A DNA stretch of 64,000 bases from an uncultured Euryhalocaulis sp. Lineage in GTDB: Bacteria > Pseudomonadota > Alphaproteobacteria > Caulobacterales > Maricaulaceae. This document shows, piece by piece, positions 37,290 through 45,860 of the stretch. The notes under the pieces were generated by a model. The model was not told the origin of the DNA. It saw nothing but the letters and a program-made list of their open reading frames with translations, and did not search any database. The position numbers and the translations under genes are program-made. The stretch lies in the NCBI GenBank assembly GCA_913055605.1, contig CAJXKJ010000001.1, positions 1 to 64,000 on the forward strand, given 5' to 3'. Positions within the stretch are counted from its first letter, which is position 1. Every line of letters begins with the position of its first letter.

Positions 37290-37895
37290 TTACTGGATCA
37301 GCATCTGGTCGATATTCACCGCCTCGGCCTCGGCCGGCGCGATGGCGAGGTTCACCCGGCGCAGCAGCTCCAGCTTCAGCCGGTAATAGCCGGCGGAGCC
37401 GGACAGATCCTCCGGCCGCAATTCGCGCAGGAAGCCCTGATAGCGGTCGATCACGCGCGGCATGCTTTCGTCGAGGACGGGCAGGAGCTCTTCCTCCGTC
37501 ACCTCGATATTCAGCTTCAGCTTCAGGAAGCTGGTCTTGCCGTTGCCGCCGTTGATGTTCACCAGCAGCTCCGGCATTTCGTAGAAGAAGAAAGGCTCGG
37601 CCTCCGCCATTTCCTGATGGCCGTCGCCGCCCTCCGCGACATGCTCGCCGCCATGCGCGGCGGTTTCGGATTCGCCGCCCAGGAACATGATCGCCGCCCC
37701 GGCGCCGCCCAGCAGCACGATCACCGCGGGCAGGCCGAACATCAGCAGCTTCTTCATCAGGCCGCCCTTTTTGGGCGGAGGGGCGCCCGCGCCGGCGTCT
37801 TCGCCGCCGCCGTCCGCCTCGGCGTCATCGCCGGCGTCCTCGGCCTCGGCCTCGGTGTCCGCCGGGGCCTCCTTTTTCGCCTTTTTCTTCAACAT
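37290..37895 (-). CDS. fliL: Flagellar basal-body protein FliL
   Basis: A 201-residue inner-membrane protein next to the motor stators. The basic-then-acidic cytoplasmic N-terminus (MLKKKAKKEAPADTEAEAED) is followed by one helix (LLMFGLPAVIVLLGGAGAAI), an Ala/Glu/His-rich segment and the periplasmic FliL domain (FFYEMPELLVNINGGNGKTS, then KLKLNIEVTEEELLPVL). The start at 37895 gives the usual MLKKK N-terminus. It is the first gene of the fliL-fliM-pflI-motE set, divergent from flgF with 244 bases between. Confidence 0.92.
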   Translation of the reverse strand: MLKKKAKKEAPADTEAEAEDAGDDAEADGGGEDAGAGAPPPKKGGLMKKLLMFGLPAVIVLLGGAGAAIMFLGGESETAAHGGEHVAEGGDGHQEMAEAEPFFFYEMPELLVNINGGNGKTSFLKLKLNIEVTEEELLPVLDESMPRVIDRYQGFLRELRPEDLSGSAGYYRLKLELLRRVNLAIAPAEAEAVNIDQMLIQ

Positions 37896-38047
37896 TTCAC
37901 GGTCCCTTCGATCCCGGACGAAATGTGCAGGCGTCAGGGTTAAGAGAGGGTGTGCGGCGGGCAAAACTTGCCGGGCGCTGCGCCGGCTTTGCCGGTATCC
38001 GGCAGCGCGATTTTCCCCAAATCACTGAATTCAAAAGACAATCGAAC

Positions 38048-38063
38048 TGGCACGCCCCCTGCT
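38048..38063 (+). promoter_or_regulatory. Sigma-54 (-24/-12) promoter of flgF-flgG-flgA-flgH
   Basis: TGGCACG at 38048-38054 and CTGCT at 38059-38063 place the GG and GC of the sigma-54 consensus exactly 10 bases apart, with only one mismatch in TGGCACG-N4-TTGCW. It lies about 75 bases before the flgF start. Late flagellar genes in Caulobacter-type bacteria are driven by RpoN and FlbD. The spacer is GC-rich; an FlbD-binding site was not identified. Confidence 0.7.
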
Positions 38064-38139
38064 ACGACCCCGGGACGAAGACGCCACTTTGCGGCCCGCC
38101 GAAAGCGGGCGGCGATCCAGAAGGGAAGCGGAGGCGGCG

Positions 38140-38880
38140 ATGGATAATGCGATGATGATCGGTCTGGCGCGTCAGATGACGCTGCGCCGGTCCATGGATA
38201 TCGCCGCGAACAATATCGCGAACATGTCGACGGCCGGTTTCAAGGCCGAACACGAGCTTCTGGCAGAGCGCCCGATGGGCAAGGCGCGCGACGCCGAGGG
38301 CGGGGAGCAGATCCGCTATGTCGCCGACTGGGGCGTGCTGCGCGACTTCCGCACCGGCGCGCTGGAGCACACAGGCCGCGATTTCGACCTGGCCATCCAG
38401 GGCGACGGGTTTTTCCAGATCCAGGTCGGCGACAACATCCAGTACACGCGCGACGGCCGGTTTTCGGTGAACGCCGAGGGCGGGCTGGTCACCTCCGACG
38501 GGTCCGCTGTGCTGGACGATGGCGGCGAGCCGATCATCTTTCCCCCGGGCTCCAACCAGATCGACATCTCGCCGGCCGGTTCGGTCGCCGTGAACGGGCT
38601 GGAGCTGACGCGGCTGGGCGTGATGACGTTCGATCGCCTGTCCAGCCTGCAGAAGGCCGGGGGCGGCCGCATCACCGCCGGGCCGGACGCCGGGCCGGTG
38701 CTGGTCGAGGCGCCGGACATCCGCCAGGGCTTTTATGAATCGTCGAACGTGAACCCGGTGCTGGAGCTGACGCGGATGCTGGAAATCACGCGCACCTACC
38801 AGTCCGTATCGAAAATGATCGAGGAAAATTCGGACCTGTCGCGCCGTTCCATCGAACGCCTTGGAAGCGTGAAGGGCTAG
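38140..38880 (+). CDS. flgF: Flagellar basal-body rod protein FlgF
   Basis: A 246-residue proximal rod protein. The N-terminal rod signature is present (MTLRRSMDIAANNIANMSTA, then GFKAEHELL), as are the middle FlgF/G motif GRDFDLAIQGDGFFQIQVGD and YTRDGRFSVNAEGGLVTSDG, and a C-terminal ESSNVNPVLELTRMLEITR with the terminal helix. The length is normal. The start at 38140 follows a G-rich stretch and precedes the conserved MDNAMMIGL; 11 bases separate it from flgG. Confidence 0.94.
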   Translation: MDNAMMIGLARQMTLRRSMDIAANNIANMSTAGFKAEHELLAERPMGKARDAEGGEQIRYVADWGVLRDFRTGALEHTGRDFDLAIQGDGFFQIQVGDNIQYTRDGRFSVNAEGGLVTSDGSAVLDDGGEPIIFPPGSNQIDISPAGSVAVNGLELTRLGVMTFDRLSSLQKAGGGRITAGPDAGPVLVEAPDIRQGFYESSNVNPVLELTRMLEITRTYQSVSKMIEENSDLSRRSIERLGSVKG

Positions 38881-38891
38881 GGGATTAGACC

Positions 38892-39677
38892 ATGAGATCG
38901 CTCGGTATCGCCGCCACGGGCATGCTGGCCCAGCAGCTGAATGTGGAGATCATCTCCCACAACCTCGCCAACATGAACACGGTGGCGTTCAAGCGCCAGC
39001 GGGCGGAGTTTCAGGACCTGCTCTATCAGAACGCGGAGGAGATGGGCGTCGCCTCCTCCGACGCCGGCACGATCGTGCCGACCGGGGTCCAGGTCGGCCT
39101 CGGCGTGAAGACCGGCTCGGTCTACCGCATCACCGAACAGGGCAACCTGTCCCAGACCTCCAACCCCTACGACCTCGCCATCAACGGCCAGGGCTGGTTC
39201 CGGGTGCAGATGCCCAATGGCGGCGAGGCCTATACGCGGGCGGGCAATTTCTCCCTGTCCGGCAACGGCGAGCTGGTGACCGCGGAGGGCTATGTCGTCC
39301 AGCCCGGCATCACCATTCCCCAGGGGACCGAAAGCGTCATCGTGAACAATACCGGCCAGGTGCAGGTTCGCATCGCCGGCGATCCGGAGGCACAGACCGT
39401 GGGCCAGCTGGAGCTGTCGAACTTCTTCAACGAGGCCGGCCTGGAAGCGGTCGGCGAGAACTATTTTCTGGAGACTGCGGCCTCCGGCCCCGCCACGCAG
39501 GGCACGCCCGGCGACGAGGGCTTCGGGACGCTGCGCCAGGGTTTTGTCGAGGCCGCCAACGTCAATCCGGTGGCCGAGATCACGGCCCTGATCCAGGCCC
39601 AGCGCGCCTATGAAATGAACGCGCGCGTGATCACCGCCTCCGACGAAATGCTGGCCACGTCGTCGCAACTGCGCTGA
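38892..39677 (+). CDS. flgG: Flagellar basal-body rod protein FlgG
   Basis: The 261-residue distal rod subunit. It begins MRSLGIAATGMLAQQLNVEI and shows ISHNLANMNTVAFKRQRAEF, PYDLAINGQGWFRVQMPNGG and YTRAGNFSLSGNGELVTAEG, ending EAANVNPVAEITALIQAQRA and YEMNARVITASDEM. The length is that of the family. It lies between flgF and flgA in the conserved order of the alphaproteobacterial rod and ring genes. Confidence 0.97.
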   Translation: MRSLGIAATGMLAQQLNVEIISHNLANMNTVAFKRQRAEFQDLLYQNAEEMGVASSDAGTIVPTGVQVGLGVKTGSVYRITEQGNLSQTSNPYDLAINGQGWFRVQMPNGGEAYTRAGNFSLSGNGELVTAEGYVVQPGITIPQGTESVIVNNTGQVQVRIAGDPEAQTVGQLELSNFFNEAGLEAVGENYFLETAASGPATQGTPGDEGFGTLRQGFVEAANVNPVAEITALIQAQRAYEMNARVITASDEMLATSSQLR

Positions 39678-39688
39678 GGAGCGAATTG

Positions 39689-40423
39689 ATGCCCCGCCTG
39701 CTGCCCAGACTGATCCTCGCCACGCTGGCCGTCGCGGTGCTTCTGGCGCCCTTCGCCGCGCGCGCCGCCGACCGCGTGATCGCGGCCGGGGAGCTGACCG
39801 AGCTGATCGCGCAGGAGCTGGCCGGGCGCCAGCCGGACATGCGCCACGAAATCTCCTTTACCGGCGCGCCGGTCCTGACGGTTCCCGAAGGCGCTGCGCC
39901 GACGGTGGTGTCGCTGGACTATCAGGACCGCACCGGGGCCTTCATCGCCCAGATCATGGCGTCCGCCGCCGCCGACCCGGTGCGCGTCACCGGCCGCGCG
40001 CAGGCGCTGGTCGAGGCGCCGGCCGTGGTCCGGCCGCTGCAGTCCGGCGAACATGTCACCGCCGCCGACCTGGTCTGGATCGAGGTTCCGGCCAACCGCC
40101 TGCCTTCGGACGCGGTGCTGGACCCCGCGATGATCGAGGGGATGGAGGCCAAGCGGACGCTGCGCCCCGGCGCCCCGATCCGCCGCTTCGACGTCACCAC
40201 GCCGTCGGTCATCACCAAGAACGAACTGGTGACTGTGTTCTATATCCGCCCGGGCATCCAGCTGGCCGCCCGCGGACGCGCGCTGGAAGACGCGCCGCAG
40301 GGCTCGGCCCTGCGCATTCTGAACCTGCAGTCCAACCGCGTCATCGAAGCGGTGGCCGAGGCCCCGGGCCGCGCCCGGGTCGAGGCGCCGCGCATGTACG
40401 CCGCCAACGGAGAAATCCAATGA
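39689..40423 (+). CDS. flgA: Flagellar P-ring assembly chaperone FlgA
   Basis: A 244-residue periplasmic chaperone for FlgI. The signal peptide contains LILATLAVAVLLAPFAARA. The SAF domain (about residues 115-180) includes RPLQSGEHVTAADLVWIEVP and the C-terminal ChapFlgA region has YIRPGIQLAARGRALEDAPQ and SALRILNLQSNRVIEAV. The start is at ATG 39689; a TTG one codon upstream is less likely. It overlaps flgH by 4 bases. Confidence 0.93.
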   Translation: MPRLLPRLILATLAVAVLLAPFAARAADRVIAAGELTELIAQELAGRQPDMRHEISFTGAPVLTVPEGAAPTVVSLDYQDRTGAFIAQIMASAAADPVRVTGRAQALVEAPAVVRPLQSGEHVTAADLVWIEVPANRLPSDAVLDPAMIEGMEAKRTLRPGAPIRRFDVTTPSVITKNELVTVFYIRPGIQLAARGRALEDAPQGSALRILNLQSNRVIEAVAEAPGRARVEAPRMYAANGEIQ

Positions 40424-41160
40424 TCCGCCGCGCCGTTCTCTGCAGCCTCGTCCTCGCGGCCCTGTCGGCTTGCGGCACCGCCCAGCGCCTGTCCCAGATC
40501 GGGGAGGAGCCGCCGATGTCGCCGATCGACAATCCGGTCAGCATCGCCGGGCGTTCGCCGATCACCATGCCGATGCCCGCGCCGCAGGCGGAGGTCTACG
40601 CCCCGAACTCGCTGTGGCGGGCGGGCGCGCGCACCTTCTTCAACGACCAGCGCGCCAACCGGGTCGGCGACATCCTGACCGTGAATATCGACATCACCGA
40701 CTCCGCCACCGTCAGCAATTCCACCCAGCGCTCGCGCAGCGGGTCGGAAGCGGTGAGCCTCGCCTCCGTCTTCGGGCTGGAGCGGGTGGTGGAGAACGCC
40801 GTGGGCGGCGATTTCGACCCCGGCAACGCGGCCGATTTCGGCTCCGACAGCTCGACCGCCGGCAACGGCGCGATCAACCGGGCCGAGAGCGTGGAGCTGA
40901 CCGTCGCGGCGGTCGTCACCCAGGTTCTGCCGAACGGCAATATGGTGATCGCTGGCCGTCAGGAGGTGCGCGTGAACTATGAGGTGCGCGAGCTTCTGGT
41001 CAGCGGCGTGATCCGCCCGGAGGACATCAGCGCCACCAACACGATCCAGCACAGCCAGATCGCCGAGGCCCGCATCTCCTATGGCGGCCGCGGCCATATC
41101 ACCGAGCTTCAGAAGCCCCGCTACGGGCAGGAGTTCTGGGAAATCGTTTCGCCGTTCTGA
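40420..41160 (+). CDS. flgH: Flagellar L-ring protein FlgH
   Basis: A 246-residue lipoprotein of the outer-membrane ring. The lipobox is LAALSAC, and the L-ring motifs NSLWRAGARTFFNDQRANRV and GDILTVNIDITDSATVSN are followed by LPNGNMVIAGRQEVRVNYEV and RELLVSGVIRPEDISATNTI, ending GRGHITELQKPRYGQEFWEI. The ATG overlaps the flgA stop. Two hairpins just after the stop probably end the flgFGAH transcript. Confidence 0.96.
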   Translation: MIRRAVLCSLVLAALSACGTAQRLSQIGEEPPMSPIDNPVSIAGRSPITMPMPAPQAEVYAPNSLWRAGARTFFNDQRANRVGDILTVNIDITDSATVSNSTQRSRSGSEAVSLASVFGLERVVENAVGGDFDPGNAADFGSDSSTAGNGAINRAESVELTVAAVVTQVLPNGNMVIAGRQEVRVNYEVRELLVSGVIRPEDISATNTIQHSQIAEARISYGGRGHITELQKPRYGQEFWEIVSPF

Positions 41161-41185
41161 CCGTCCGGCCGGGCGGCGCACATCG

Positions 41186-41207
41186 CTTCACGGCGGAAGC
41201 CGTGAAG
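41186..41207 (+). terminator. Hairpin after flgH
   Basis: A perfect 9-base stem, CTTCACGGC with GCCGTGAAG, closes on a GGAA tetraloop, 25 bases after the flgH stop. There is no T-run directly after it; it may protect the 3' end or help termination together with the hairpin that follows. Confidence 0.6.
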
Positions 41208-41218
41208 GACCCCGACGG

Positions 41219-41250
41219 AAAGGCGGCGTCCCGCAAGGGGCGTCGCCTTT
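41219..41250 (+). terminator. Rho-independent terminator after flgH
   Basis: AAAGGCGGCG at 41219-41228 pairs with CGTCGCCTTT at 41241-41250 (one G-T wobble) and is followed by CTTCTTTGC. The stem, A-rich base and T-containing tract are typical of a terminator. It closes the flgFGAH unit before the acetyltransferase gene. Confidence 0.75.
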
Positions 41251-41289
41251 CTTCTTTGCGCCGGGGCCGGGCGCGGCTAGGGGAACGCC

Positions 41290-41724
41290 ATGGACATCAC
41301 CTGCCGCGAAATCGAGATCGGATCGGACGAGTACCGGGCGGAGCTGGCGCTGCGCGACGCCGTGCTGCGCCGGCCGCTCGGCGTCGAGATCGACGAGGAG
41401 GAACTGGCGCGCGACCGCACGGGGCGGCATTTCGCGGCGCTGCTGGACGGAGCGGTGATCGCCTGCGCCGGCCTGTACCCGGACGGGCCGGGCCGGATGC
41501 GTCTGCGCCATATGGCGGTCGCCCCGGCGATGCAGGGCACCGGCGTCGGGGCGAAGCTGATCGGGTTCGCCGAGGAACAGGCGCGCGCCAGCGGCGTGGC
41601 GCGGATCGAGACGCACGCACGGTGCATGGCCCGGCGCTTCTACGAGCAGCGCGGCTATGCCGCGGCGGGCGAGGAATTCGACGAACACACCATCCCGCAC
41701 ATCCTGATGGAAAAGGCGCTCTGA
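41290..41724 (+). CDS. GNAT-family N-acetyltransferase
   Basis: A 144-residue acetyltransferase. The acetyl-CoA site motif A reads LRHMAVAPAMQGTGVGAKLI (QxxGxG type), and the C-terminal motif B is MARRFYEQRGYAAAGEEFDE. The N-terminal RDAVLRRPLGVEIDEEELA is typical of a family of small GNATs that begin with a similar L-R-x-x-V-L-R-x-P-L pattern. The substrate is unknown. It lies between flgH and a light-sensing gene set and is convergent with the latter. Confidence 0.88.
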   Translation: MDITCREIEIGSDEYRAELALRDAVLRRPLGVEIDEEELARDRTGRHFAALLDGAVIACAGLYPDGPGRMRLRHMAVAPAMQGTGVGAKLIGFAEEQARASGVARIETHARCMARRFYEQRGYAAAGEEFDEHTIPHILMEKAL

Positions 41725-41730
41725 GCGCCT

Positions 41731-42183
41731 CTAGAGGGCGTAGAAGCGCGTCATCAGCCCGGCGGCCAGGATGATCAGGGCAATGAGCGTAAGCTCGATA
41801 TGGGTGATCATGCGCGCGCGTTTGACCTGCGCGGCGGCCGGCTGCCAGTCCGGATCGGCCTTCGCCGCGGCGCGCCATTTGAAGAACATGATGGTCGGCC
41901 AGATCGACAGCAGCGCGGCGACCAGGAACAGCGTGATCTTCAGATGGAAGAACGGGTTTTCCATGTAGAAGGCCGCGCCGCGCGCGCCATAGGCGACGCG
42001 CAGGACGCCGCCGATCAGCACCAGCGCCGCGGAGACGCCATAGATCGCGTCCAGCCGCGCCATGCGCCGGACCATGGTGCGGTCCGGCCCCATCGACAGC
42101 AGGACCATTTGGGCGAACAGCGCGCCGGCCAGCGTGAAGGCCGCGAGGAAATGCAGCCAGGCGGCGAGCAGGTCGGCGGTCAT
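41731..42183 (-). CDS. Small DUF2214-like membrane protein
   Basis: A 150-residue inner-membrane protein with four helices (about residues 5-28, 45-65, 80-100 and 125-148). The LLAAWLHFLAAFTLAGALFA and MARLDAIYGVSAALVLIGG segments resemble the DUF2214 family, whose function is not known. The ATG overlaps the stop of the bacteriophytochrome gene (ATGA), so it is probably made with it. A link to light signalling is an inference from position only. Confidence 0.72.
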   Translation of the reverse strand: MTADLLAAWLHFLAAFTLAGALFAQMVLLSMGPDRTMVRRMARLDAIYGVSAALVLIGGVLRVAYGARGAAFYMENPFFHLKITLFLVAALLSIWPTIMFFKWRAAAKADPDWQPAAAQVKRARMITHIELTLIALIILAAGLMTRFYAL

Positions 42184-44753
42184 GTCTTCGCCGCCAGAAG
42201 CTGCGCCAGTTGCGGGCGCATCGTGTCGGCCGAATAGGGCTTGGTCACGACCGGGATGTCCTCCATCCCGCCGAGGTCGGCGCGGTCGCCATAGCCGGTG
42301 GCGAACAGGAAGGGCACGCCCAGCTCTGTCAGCTTTTCGGCGACCTTCAAACTGCTCTCCGACCCCAGATTGACGTCCAGGACGGCGATGTCCGGCGCCT
42401 GCTGCTCGATGATGCGCAGGGCCTCGGCCACCGATCCGGCGGTGTCCACCGAGTCCGCGCCGCATTTCAGCAGCAGCTCCTCCGCGTCCATCGCGATGAT
42501 GAGATTGTCCTCCACCAGCAGGGTGCGGCCGAGCTTCAGCTCGTCGGCGTCGCCGGCGTCGGTGTCGATCTTCCGGCCGCCTTCGTCGACGATCTCCTCG
42601 CCGACCTCGGCGATATGGATGGCCGGGATCACGAAGCGGGCGCGCACGCCGGACAGCGGGTATTCGATCTCCGCCTCGCCCTTCAAATCGTGCGGGATGA
42701 CGCGGTCCACGATCGTGCTGCCGAAGCCCTTGCGGCTGGGCGGCTTCACCGGCGGACCGCCGCGCTCGCCCCAGTGCAGCTCCAGCGCGCCGTTTTCGCG
42801 GATGCTCCATTCGACCGAAATCTCGCCGGCGGAATCCGCCAGGGCGCCGTATTTGGCCGAATTGGTCACCAGCTCGTGGATCACCAGCGCCAGCGTCGCG
42901 AACGCCTCCGCGGTCACCAGCACGCTGGGCCCCTTCATGTGGATGCGGTGGGCCTTCTCGCCGAAATAGGCGTCGGCTTCGGAGCGGATCAGGTCGCGCA
43001 GCGGGCGGGGCGCCCAGCCGCTCTCGGTCAGCTGGTCGTGGGCGCGGGCCAAAGACTGGATTCGCTCCCCGATCACCTGGACCAGCTCGTCCACCGTCTT
43101 CGCGCCGGACTTGCTCTGGGCGATCAGGCCGCGGATCAGGGACAGGATGTTGCGCACGCGGTGGTTCAGCTCCGCGATCAGCAGCTCCTGCCGCTCCTGC
43201 GCTTCCTTGCGGTTGCGCGCGGTCATGTCCGTCAGCTGCAGCACGACTTCCAGCAGCGAGACGCGCAGGGATTCCGCGATCATCTGGTCCTGCTCGCTCC
43301 AGGGCTTGGAGCGGCCGCGCACGGTTTCCTTCCACAGGTCGAAGCTCTTGCGCGGCGACAGGCGCGCGCCGTCGGGCCCGCCGATGGCCGGTTTGGCCGG
43401 GTCGCCCGCCCAGTTCACTTCCTTGACGATCTCGTCGCGGAAAAACATCAGGCAGTCGTCGCTGGTGCGCGACAGCGGAACGACCAGCAGGCCCGCGACC
43501 TTGGGCAGCATGTCGCCAGCGTTTTCGAAGAATTCCCCGACATGGTCGGTGGCGAAAATCCGGTCGGGGCCCGTGCCCTGGAAACGCTGGGCCAGCCGGT
43601 GCAGCGCGTCGCCGCCCGGCGCATCGCCGCGCTTCACGGTCTTGCCGGACAGGCGGACGGCGGCGCCGCTGGCGTCCAGCAGCTCCCGCATGGCGTCCAG
43701 CGCGTCGGTGATGTTTTCCAGCGGGTCGGCGCCGGTGGCCAGCGACCGCATCATCCCGGCATGGATGCGCCGCGCCTGGGTCTCGTGGCGGGACGTCTCG
43801 GTCTGGATGCGGGAGTCCAGCATGAAGGAGAAAATCTGGCCGAACAGCTCCGCCGCCGTGCGGATGTCGAACGGCACCGCGTGCGGGCTCATATGGTGGC
43901 AGGCGAACAGGCCCCACAGTCTGCCGCCGCGCAGGATCGACACCGACATCGAGGCGTCGACGCCGATATTCTGAAGATACTCGATATGGATCGGCGACAC
44001 CGCGCGCAGAACGCTGTGCGACATGTCGATGGGCGCGCCGTCGAAGCTGGCGTCCGGCAGGATGGGCGAGGGCGTCGCCGCCACGTCCGGAATGATGCGC
44101 AGCAGGTTGCGCATATAGAGCTTGCGGGCCTGCTGGGGGATGTCGCTGGCCGGGTAGTGCAGGCCCAGATAGGAGGGCAGGTCGGCGCGCGCGGCCTCCG
44201 CGATCACCTCGCCCGAGCCGTCCTCGGCGAAGCGATAGACCATGACGCGGTCGAACCGGGTCAGCGCCCGCAAATGGCGCGCCGCGCCGTCGGCCAGCGC
44301 CTGCACGTCGGGCGTCCCGCCCAGGCGCGCGGTGACGCGGCTGACCGCCGCCGCGGCGTCCGTGCCTTCCTTGGCGCTCGGCTGGCCCTCGACGATGGAC
44401 AGCGGGCCGGAGCGGTGGACGGCCAGGTCGAACGCCGCATCGACGCCCGGCACGGTCATGCCGAACAGACGCTCCACGCCCTCCTGCCCGCCCAGCATCT
44501 GGAGCTGGCCGCGCACCGCGTGCAGGCCGGCCTGGCCCAGAATGTCCCGCGCGGGCGCATCCAGCACGTCCTCGGGCGCCTTGCCCAGGAATTCGGCGAC
44601 ATTGGCCGAGCAGCGGCGGATGATCTCGTCCTCGTCCATCGCCAGCAGGAAACCGAACGACTGAACCCGCCCCGGAATATGGATCGGCTCACGGTCGCAA
44701 TTGGTGAGATCGACCTGATCGTCAGGCGAAATGAATTCGGAACGTTCAGACAC
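42180..44753 (-). CDS. bphP: Bacteriophytochrome HWE-type hybrid histidine kinase
   Basis: An 857-residue red/far-red photoreceptor. In order: a PAS domain with the biliverdin-attachment Cys in DLTNCDREPIHIPG (residue about 19); a GAF domain with LGLHYPASDIPQQARKLYM; a PHY domain with the PRKSF motif of the tongue (LSPRKSFDLWKE); an HWE/HisKA_2 kinase with the phospho-acceptor His in ELNHRVRNILSLIRG, the N-box VIHELVTNSAKYGA and the HWxE motif (LHWGERGG); and a C-terminal receiver domain (TLLVEDNLIIAM, Asp in AVLDVNLG, Lys in VTKPYS). Light would change autophosphorylation and pass phosphate within the hybrid or to a separate regulator. The start is a GTG at 44753, overlapping the heme oxygenase gene by 8 bases. 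Confidence 0.93.
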   Translation of the reverse strand: MSERSEFISPDDQVDLTNCDREPIHIPGRVQSFGFLLAMDEDEIIRRCSANVAEFLGKAPEDVLDAPARDILGQAGLHAVRGQLQMLGGQEGVERLFGMTVPGVDAAFDLAVHRSGPLSIVEGQPSAKEGTDAAAAVSRVTARLGGTPDVQALADGAARHLRALTRFDRVMVYRFAEDGSGEVIAEAARADLPSYLGLHYPASDIPQQARKLYMRNLLRIIPDVAATPSPILPDASFDGAPIDMSHSVLRAVSPIHIEYLQNIGVDASMSVSILRGGRLWGLFACHHMSPHAVPFDIRTAAELFGQIFSFMLDSRIQTETSRHETQARRIHAGMMRSLATGADPLENITDALDAMRELLDASGAAVRLSGKTVKRGDAPGGDALHRLAQRFQGTGPDRIFATDHVGEFFENAGDMLPKVAGLLVVPLSRTSDDCLMFFRDEIVKEVNWAGDPAKPAIGGPDGARLSPRKSFDLWKETVRGRSKPWSEQDQMIAESLRVSLLEVVLQLTDMTARNRKEAQERQELLIAELNHRVRNILSLIRGLIAQSKSGAKTVDELVQVIGERIQSLARAHDQLTESGWAPRPLRDLIRSEADAYFGEKAHRIHMKGPSVLVTAEAFATLALVIHELVTNSAKYGALADSAGEISVEWSIRENGALELHWGERGGPPVKPPSRKGFGSTIVDRVIPHDLKGEAEIEYPLSGVRARFVIPAIHIAEVGEEIVDEGGRKIDTDAGDADELKLGRTLLVEDNLIIAMDAEELLLKCGADSVDTAGSVAEALRIIEQQAPDIAVLDVNLGSESSLKVAEKLTELGVPFLFATGYGDRADLGGMEDIPVVTKPYSADTMRPQLAQLLAAKT

Positions 44754-45345
44754 GCGCGCGCTCGTCCTTGACTGGCAGCGGGAAGTACTGGCTGCAGGCG
44801 AGATGAAACGCACCGAACGCCGACAGGGCGCCATCCGATGCCGCGCAAAGGGCGTCCTCGTCAACTACATAGGATGAGGCGGCGTCCAGGAAGGACCGCC
44901 ACAGATCGGGCGATCCATGCTCCAGAAATGCGGTCGCGGCGCGGACCCGGGCGTCGCCGCTGGCGCGCACGCGGCGGATCAGAATCTGGGCTCCCAGGCG
45001 CGAGCCCTCCAGCACATAGAGCGCGCCCAGCGCCTCAGCCAGCGAGGCCGGCTCGGCGACCGGCAGCGGCGCGGCGGGCCGGGCGCCCATGGTTTCGAGG
45101 TCGGCGGTGAGGGCGCTGGTGCGGCTGCGCGCGGCCAGGTCCAGCTCCGGCGCATCGGCGCAGGCGCGCGCAATGCCCGCCTCCAGCGGCGGCAGCACGG
45201 CCGAATGCATGATCAGGAAGGCGCGGTAGGCGTCAGGCTCGCCCAGGTCGAAGCTGGAGATACGGTCGTCCAGCCGTTCGTGCGCCCGGGCGGTCGCCGC
45301 CCGCAGCCGTTCCCGGAAAGAATGCGCGCCGCCGCCCACGACCAC
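44746..45345 (-). CDS. bphO: Heme oxygenase producing biliverdin (BphO-type)
   Basis: A 199-residue heme oxygenase that opens heme to biliverdin, CO and iron, supplying the chromophore of the adjacent phytochrome. The heme-ligand His is in RLRAATARAHERLDDR (about residue 22), and the conserved YVLEGSRLGAQILIRR (distal helix with Gly) is at about residues 110-125. The start is a GTG at 45345. Overlap with the phytochrome gene implies coupled synthesis of apoprotein and pigment. Confidence 0.9.
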   Translation of the reverse strand: MVVGGGAHSFRERLRAATARAHERLDDRISSFDLGEPDAYRAFLIMHSAVLPPLEAGIARACADAPELDLAARSRTSALTADLETMGARPAAPLPVAEPASLAEALGALYVLEGSRLGAQILIRRVRASGDARVRAATAFLEHGSPDLWRSFLDAASSYVVDEDALCAASDGALSAFGAFHLACSQYFPLPVKDERARV

Positions 45346-45386
45346 GCCTTACATCCTGGAATGCCGGAAGAGCGTGGAGCGGCCCG

Positions 45387-45821
45387 TCAATCGTCGCGTC
45401 TCAGACGCTCGGACCGTTCGTGGCGTTCCTGGGCCTCCAGAGACAGCGTGGCGATGGGCCGCGCGTCCAGCCGGGCGACGCCGATGGGCTCCCCGGTGTC
45501 CTCGCAATAGCCGTAGTCGCCGGTCTCCAGCTTCCGCAGCGCCGCGTCGATCTTGGAGATCAGCTTGCGCTGGCGGTCGCGCGCGCGCAGTTCGAGCGCA
45601 CGGTCGCTTTCGGAAGACGCGCGGTCCGCCATGTCCGGCAGCGCCACGTTTTCCGCCCGCAGATTGTCCAGAGTGGTCCGGCTTTCCGCGACGATTTCAT
45701 CGCGCCACGCCAAGAGCTTGCGCCGGAAGTATTCCTGCATCCGGGCGCTCATGAACGGCTCTTTTTCCGTCGGCCGGTAGTTTTTTGGAAGCTCCACCCG
45801 GTTCTCGTCAACACACGCCAT
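45387..45821 (-). CDS. DksA/TraR-family protein lacking most zinc cysteines
   Basis: A 144-residue DksA-type protein that would bind in the RNA polymerase secondary channel. A long coiled coil (RRKLLAWRDEIVAESRTTLD and following) precedes a zinc-finger-like region GDYGYCEDTGEPIGVARLDA and RPIATLSLEAQERHER. Of the four cysteines of the classical finger only the first is kept (the others read Thr, Leu and Ala-like), so it probably does not bind zinc. The coiled-coil tip contains DMADRAS, similar to the acidic tip of DksA. In Caulobacter-type genomes such a gene sits by fliX, as here. Confidence 0.87.
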   Translation of the reverse strand: MACVDENRVELPKNYRPTEKEPFMSARMQEYFRRKLLAWRDEIVAESRTTLDNLRAENVALPDMADRASSESDRALELRARDRQRKLISKIDAALRKLETGDYGYCEDTGEPIGVARLDARPIATLSLEAQERHERSERLRRDD

Positions 45822-45860
45822 AACGAACCCCGCTTCTTTATGACGACGCGTCCCTCTTAC

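Noticed and set aside
37896-38040. CtrA or sigma-54 site in front of fliL
   Set aside because: Only one TTAA (at 37940) is present with no partner at the right distance, and the best GG...GC pair has 8 instead of 10 bases between its elements.
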